Shown one piece after another: positions 12,791 through 15,193 of a stretch of DNA of 15,193 bases; within the stretch, counting starts at the first letter, position 1, and the number at the start of each line of letters is the position of its first letter. The notes under the pieces were generated by a model that was not told the DNA's origin, searched no databases, and saw nothing but the letters and a program-made list of their open reading frames with translations. Both the position numbers and the translations under genes were made by a program. Source of the DNA: Candidatus Brocadiaceae bacterium (GTDB lineage Bacteria; Planctomycetota; Brocadiia; SM23-32); the NCBI GenBank assembly GCA_003567495.1, contig PWZK01000044.1, positions 1 through 15,193 on the forward strand. Reading direction: 5' to 3'.

Positions 12791-14179
12791 TCAGTCCAGC
12801 GCGGGCGGCATGAAGCCGTTTCTGCCCATCAGCCCGTAGGTGTATTTTTTGCCCAGCTCAACGCCCGGCTGGTCAAAAGCATCGACTCCATACAGGCAGC
12901 CGCTGTAGGTTACGGCGTACTCAAAGAACATGAACAATTCGCCGAGCGTCCGTGCCGAGACCTCCGGAAGTTTTATTGTGCAGTTGGGACGTTGCTTGTC
13001 GCGAAGCGCGCACCGCGTGGCGGTCAGTTCGGCCTGAAACAGCTCATTAAAACTTTTACCCGACAGATATCTGAGATCGGGTTCTACATCGTTCTCACAG
13101 ATCGGAACGCGCTCCCGCCTGCAGCAATCCACCTCGATAAAAGTAATTACTTTGTCGAATGGGCCGTCCTGATAAAGCTGCATAACTGAATGCTGATCGG
13201 TTACCCCGGTAGATGCTATGGGTGTCGGGCCGGTAAATATGTTTTTTTCTTTTAGTCCGTCGCGTTTTCCAAGGCTCTCCGCCCATAATTGGCAGTACCA
13301 GAGCGCCAGGGACTGCAGGTGGTGGCTGTAGGGCATTATAACATCTACGGTTTTGTCGCGAAGGTAGTGTTTGTACAGCGCGCAGGCATAGAGTGCGGCG
13401 GGGTTTTTATACATTTCGGGACTGCTGCAGCGGGCGTCCATAGCGGCTGCACCCAGGAGCAGTTCTTTTATGTCGCAGCCCCCTACGGCTGCGCTCAGGA
13501 GCCCTACGGCACTGAGCACGCTGAACCGTCCGCCCACGTTCTCCGGTATGGGATACATGCAGTAGCCGCCACTGTCACCTATACGCCTCAGTAAACTCCT
13601 TTCTGCATCTGGATCGGTGGTAAGTATTATCTGCTTTTCCGAAGAACAGCCCCCGGTCCGGGCAAGCAACTCGCGCACGTGCAGGAACTGAGACATAGTT
13701 TCAGCGGTGGAACCGGATTTTGTTATGACATTAAACGCTGTCCGTGATAATTGGGGTGCTATGAAGTCGAAGAACTCGCTGATGAGCACCGGGTCGATGT
13801 TGTCCAGTATGAAAATGTCGGGGGAGTTCCGGCCGGCGCTCCGGCATGAGCGGGTTTGTTTTTTCAAAGAATGCCCGAGTGCATCCCGGACAGTTATATT
13901 GCCAAGCGCCGAGCCGCCGATGCCAAGAACAACAAAATTCTCGCACCAGGATGAAAGCTCGCCGGCCTTGCTTTCGATATCTTCTGCAAGGGTGCTGTCA
14001 TATGGCAGGTCCATGAACCCGACCTCACCGTTTTGCCTGCGCCTCTGAATATCGCGCGTGAAATCGGCTACAGGGCCTGATAACGCGTCGAACTCAGCGG
14101 GAGAAACCCCGTGTTCAGCGCCAACGGCATCTGCAAAAATATTGCCCAGATCAAGTTTTAATAAACTTTTTTGATCCAT
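12791..14179 (-). CDS. pgi: Glucose-6-phosphate isomerase
   Basis: The enzyme interconverts glucose-6-phosphate and fructose-6-phosphate in the cytoplasm. The 462-residue length fits the short bacterial form. Numbering from ATG 14179, visible sites are GIGGSALG (86-93), the phosphate-binding SGSTAET (155-161), ENVGGRFS (213-220), the catalytic E301 in LWAESLGK, H330 in TDQHSVMQ, and K444 in GVELGKKY near the C-terminus. The start is uncertain. A GTG at 14194 would add five residues, but the GAGAGG that could serve as ribosome binding site lies next to that GTG and about 14 bases from the ATG, so I prefer the ATG. The leader runs directly into hairpin element H copy C, which begins seven bases upstream of the GTG. 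The downstream exported-protein gene is likely in the same operon. Confidence 0.95.
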   Translation of the reverse strand: MDQKSLLKLDLGNIFADAVGAEHGVSPAEFDALSGPVADFTRDIQRRRQNGEVGFMDLPYDSTLAEDIESKAGELSSWCENFVVLGIGGSALGNITVRDALGHSLKKQTRSCRSAGRNSPDIFILDNIDPVLISEFFDFIAPQLSRTAFNVITKSGSTAETMSQFLHVRELLARTGGCSSEKQIILTTDPDAERSLLRRIGDSGGYCMYPIPENVGGRFSVLSAVGLLSAAVGGCDIKELLLGAAAMDARCSSPEMYKNPAALYACALYKHYLRDKTVDVIMPYSHHLQSLALWYCQLWAESLGKRDGLKEKNIFTGPTPIASTGVTDQHSVMQLYQDGPFDKVITFIEVDCCRRERVPICENDVEPDLRYLSGKSFNELFQAELTATRCALRDKQRPNCTIKLPEVSARTLGELFMFFEYAVTYSGCLYGVDAFDQPGVELGKKYTYGLMGRNGFMPPALD

Positions 14180-14200
14180 GTTGAAAATTGACACCTCTCA

Positions 14201-14367
14201 CGGTTATGTCGTTCCTTCAGAACTTTTTCTGCGCGCTTCATCTAACCTTTTGGCTTCGCTCCGACACCAACCGACCCTGTGACGGCGCGAAAGTCCGGCA
14301 GGACTGAAGCAGAGTTACAGGACACGCCGCACGCCTCAATCGAGCACTGAAAGTGCGGTATAATATC
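14201..14367. repeat. Three-hairpin element H, copy C (rearranged, next to pgi)
   Basis: CGGTTATGTCG precedes hairpin 1 (GTTC 14211-14214, GAAC 14220-14223). The outer CCTGT/ACAGG stem (14276-14280, 14317-14321) encloses AGTCC/GGACT (14292-14296, 14301-14305). Hairpin 3 (GCACT 14344-14348, AGTGC 14352-14356) is in opposite orientation, with its flank reading GGTATAATATC. The stems differ from copies A and B by paired changes. An additional 45 or so bases separate hairpins 1 and 2. The only weak candidate pgi promoter I find (minus strand, TTGGAC, 16 bases, TATTAT) has its -10 in this copy. Confidence 0.65.
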
Positions 14368-14418
14368 AAGCCTCGCGCATGGTCCAATTACATTTTTTGT
14401 GGCGCCACTGTGCACGAT

Positions 14419-14542
14419 CGTTTATATCGTCCCTTCAGGACTCCCGTTTGTGCGATCCCCTCTCCTGTGGCTACGCTGCGGCCCTTTCGGCCTTCACTGC
14501 GCCACAGGCTATAACATATCGCGCTTCCAGCGCTTGCTTCGG
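14419..14542 (+). repeat. Three-hairpin element H, copy B
   Basis: TTTATATCG precedes hairpin 1 (GTCC 14429-14432, GGAC 14438-14441). CCTGTGGC/GCCACAGG (14464-14471, 14501-14508) encloses GGCC/GGCC (14480-14483, 14489-14492). CTATAACATATC precedes GCGCT/AGCGC (14521-14525, 14529-14533). It is nearly identical to copy A in hairpins and flanks, but the spacer between hairpins 1 and 2 has diverged. Confidence 0.8.
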
Positions 14543-14603
14543 TCGTTCCCTGGACATTGAATATTCGTCATTCGTAATTGTCTTTTAGGCCCACCCCAGC
14601 TGA

Positions 14604-14762
14604 GCCCCGACGGGGCGACTCAAGAAAGGTGCTCGCCCTGAGTTCGCCAAACCTTTGAACCGCCCCTGCCGGGGCTCTTTTCTGTTGTCTGCACGAATTT
14701 CCCGGGGTTACAGCACCCAACGACAGGGCGCTTCCACCTTAGATTGGCTACATTAAGCACCT
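14604..14762. repeat. Segment with two GCCCC/GGGGC hairpins and a truncated R2-like end
   Basis: GCCCC/GGGGC hairpins lie at 14604-14616 and 14662-14675. The second is followed by TCTTTT and could pass for a plus-strand intrinsic terminator, but no plus-strand gene lies upstream. The right end, read in reverse, is GGTGCTTAATGTAGCC, similar to the first bases of R2. It is probably a decayed dispersed element. Confidence 0.45.
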
Positions 14763-14969
14763 CTTTAGATATTACCTTATCCCAGGAAAAAAAGCAATTG
14801 AAAACAGCCAAAAAGGAATTTGGGCCTGGTAATCTCTGAAAACAGGGATAATCTCTGAATAACCCGCGTTCCGAGATACGCTAAAACTCATGCAGCGCAA
14901 ATTCCTCAAGTGTTGATTTTTATTGCTACAATATGTTATCATAGACCCAACCCGGACAAGCCGGAATCT

Positions 14970-15072
14970 GGAATGAGGAATGTGGGAAAAATGTCGTAAA
15001 TTCCAACTCCTCATTCCACATTGCCGTGCCGTTGCCGTTGATTCCTAATTCCTTATTTCTAATTCCTAATTC
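14970..15072. repeat. Inverted repeat and short-period array before the last gene start
   Basis: GGAATGAGGA (14970-14979) is inverted at 15008-15017. CCGTGCCGTTGCCGTTG follows near 15024-15040, and then repeats of TTCCTAA-like units run to 15072. The CGTTGC words also occur in island 2 near 4970. Confidence 0.55.
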
Positions 15073-15184
15073 ATATGTAAACAACACTTACAGCGTCTCA
15101 ATTAATAATTCTTTTTGCCAATAAAACAAGATAATTACAAATAAGATACTAAGTGGTGCCAGGTTCTCAGTAGTGGAGAAAAAA

Positions 15185-15193
15185 ATGTTGAAA
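15185..15193 (+). CDS. Probable start of a gene cut by the window edge
   Basis: ATGTTGAAA at the right edge is preceded by GGAG at 15175-15178, a good ribosome binding site spacing of six bases. Only three codons are visible, so no product can be named. The long A/T-rich region before it is compatible with a leader. Confidence 0.35.

Larger units (their letters stand above)
14195..15184. other. Repeat-packed intergenic island 3
   Basis: There is no credible gene in about 990 bases. The island has hairpin element H copies C (14201-14367) and B (14419-14542), a segment with two GCCCC/GGGGC hairpins ending in a truncated R2-like end (14604-14762), a direct repeat TAATCTCTGAA near 14830 and 14851, a 10-bp inverted repeat (14970-15017) and a short-period TTCCTAA-like array (15040-15072). 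The last 100 bases are A/T-rich leader sequence before a probable gene start at 15185. I see no tRNA and no strong promoter here. Confidence 0.75.

Noticed and set aside
14358..14363. Perfect TATAAT on the plus strand
   Set aside because: No acceptable -35 box lies 16-18 bases upstream, and it falls within the flank of hairpin element C.
14201..14542. CRISPR-like array
   Set aside because: The repeated units are imperfect palindromic elements in different orientations without regular unique spacers, and no cas genes are present.

Overview
This is a bacterial chromosomal segment of about 50% GC with nine intact protein genes, one gene remnant, two clipped gene ends, and three unusually long repeat-packed non-coding islands (about 96-816, 4296-5124 and 14195-15184). 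FtsQ, a diaminopimelate-type aminotransferase, MutS, TrpS and Pgi point to an ordinary walled, dividing heterotroph. The intergenic style (mosaics of hairpins, short-period tandem arrays and AACCACAGATG-type repeats) resembles what I associate with uncultured PVC-group genomes such as Kiritimatiellota or Lentisphaerota. That placement is a guess; no rRNA or other decisive marker is present.

Layout. At 1-816 there is a possible C-terminal end of an upstream gene, then island 1. At 817-4295, on the minus strand, lie ftsQ, a PfkB-family sugar kinase of 2-keto-3-deoxygluconate kinase type, and trpS. A doubly truncated, frameshifted DUF4143-type ATPase remnant sits on the plus strand between ftsQ and the kinase. 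Island 2 (4296-5124) runs up to the stop codon of a class I aminotransferase (5125-6306, minus). A symmetric divergent promoter pair at 6378-6461 drives the aminotransferase leftward. Rightward it drives a bifunctional-nuclease-family (DUF151) gene followed by a 668-residue fusion of a Gfo/Idh/MocA dehydrogenase with an aldo/keto reductase. mutS follows and converges, with a single base between stop codons, on a minus-strand pair: pgi and a downstream exported protein of unknown function. Island 3 (14195-15184) ends with what looks like the start of another plus-strand gene.

The genes are mostly housekeeping: division, translation, lysine or cell-wall amination, mismatch repair and glycolysis. 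Sugar metabolism recurs in the kinase, the sugar-type dehydrogenase/reductase fusion and Pgi.

The most unusual content is non-coding. A modular three-hairpin element occurs four times (4622-4735 minus, 4768-4896 plus, 14201-14367 rearranged, 14419-14542 plus), and its stems change in paired fashion between copies. A second hairpin type shares an ACTTCG loop. A roughly 30-bp repeat lies next to three gene starts, and another repeat abuts the aminotransferase stop codon. A strong GC hairpin also lies in the DNA encoding the linker of the fusion protein. Promoters named here are matches to the sigma70 consensus read by eye.
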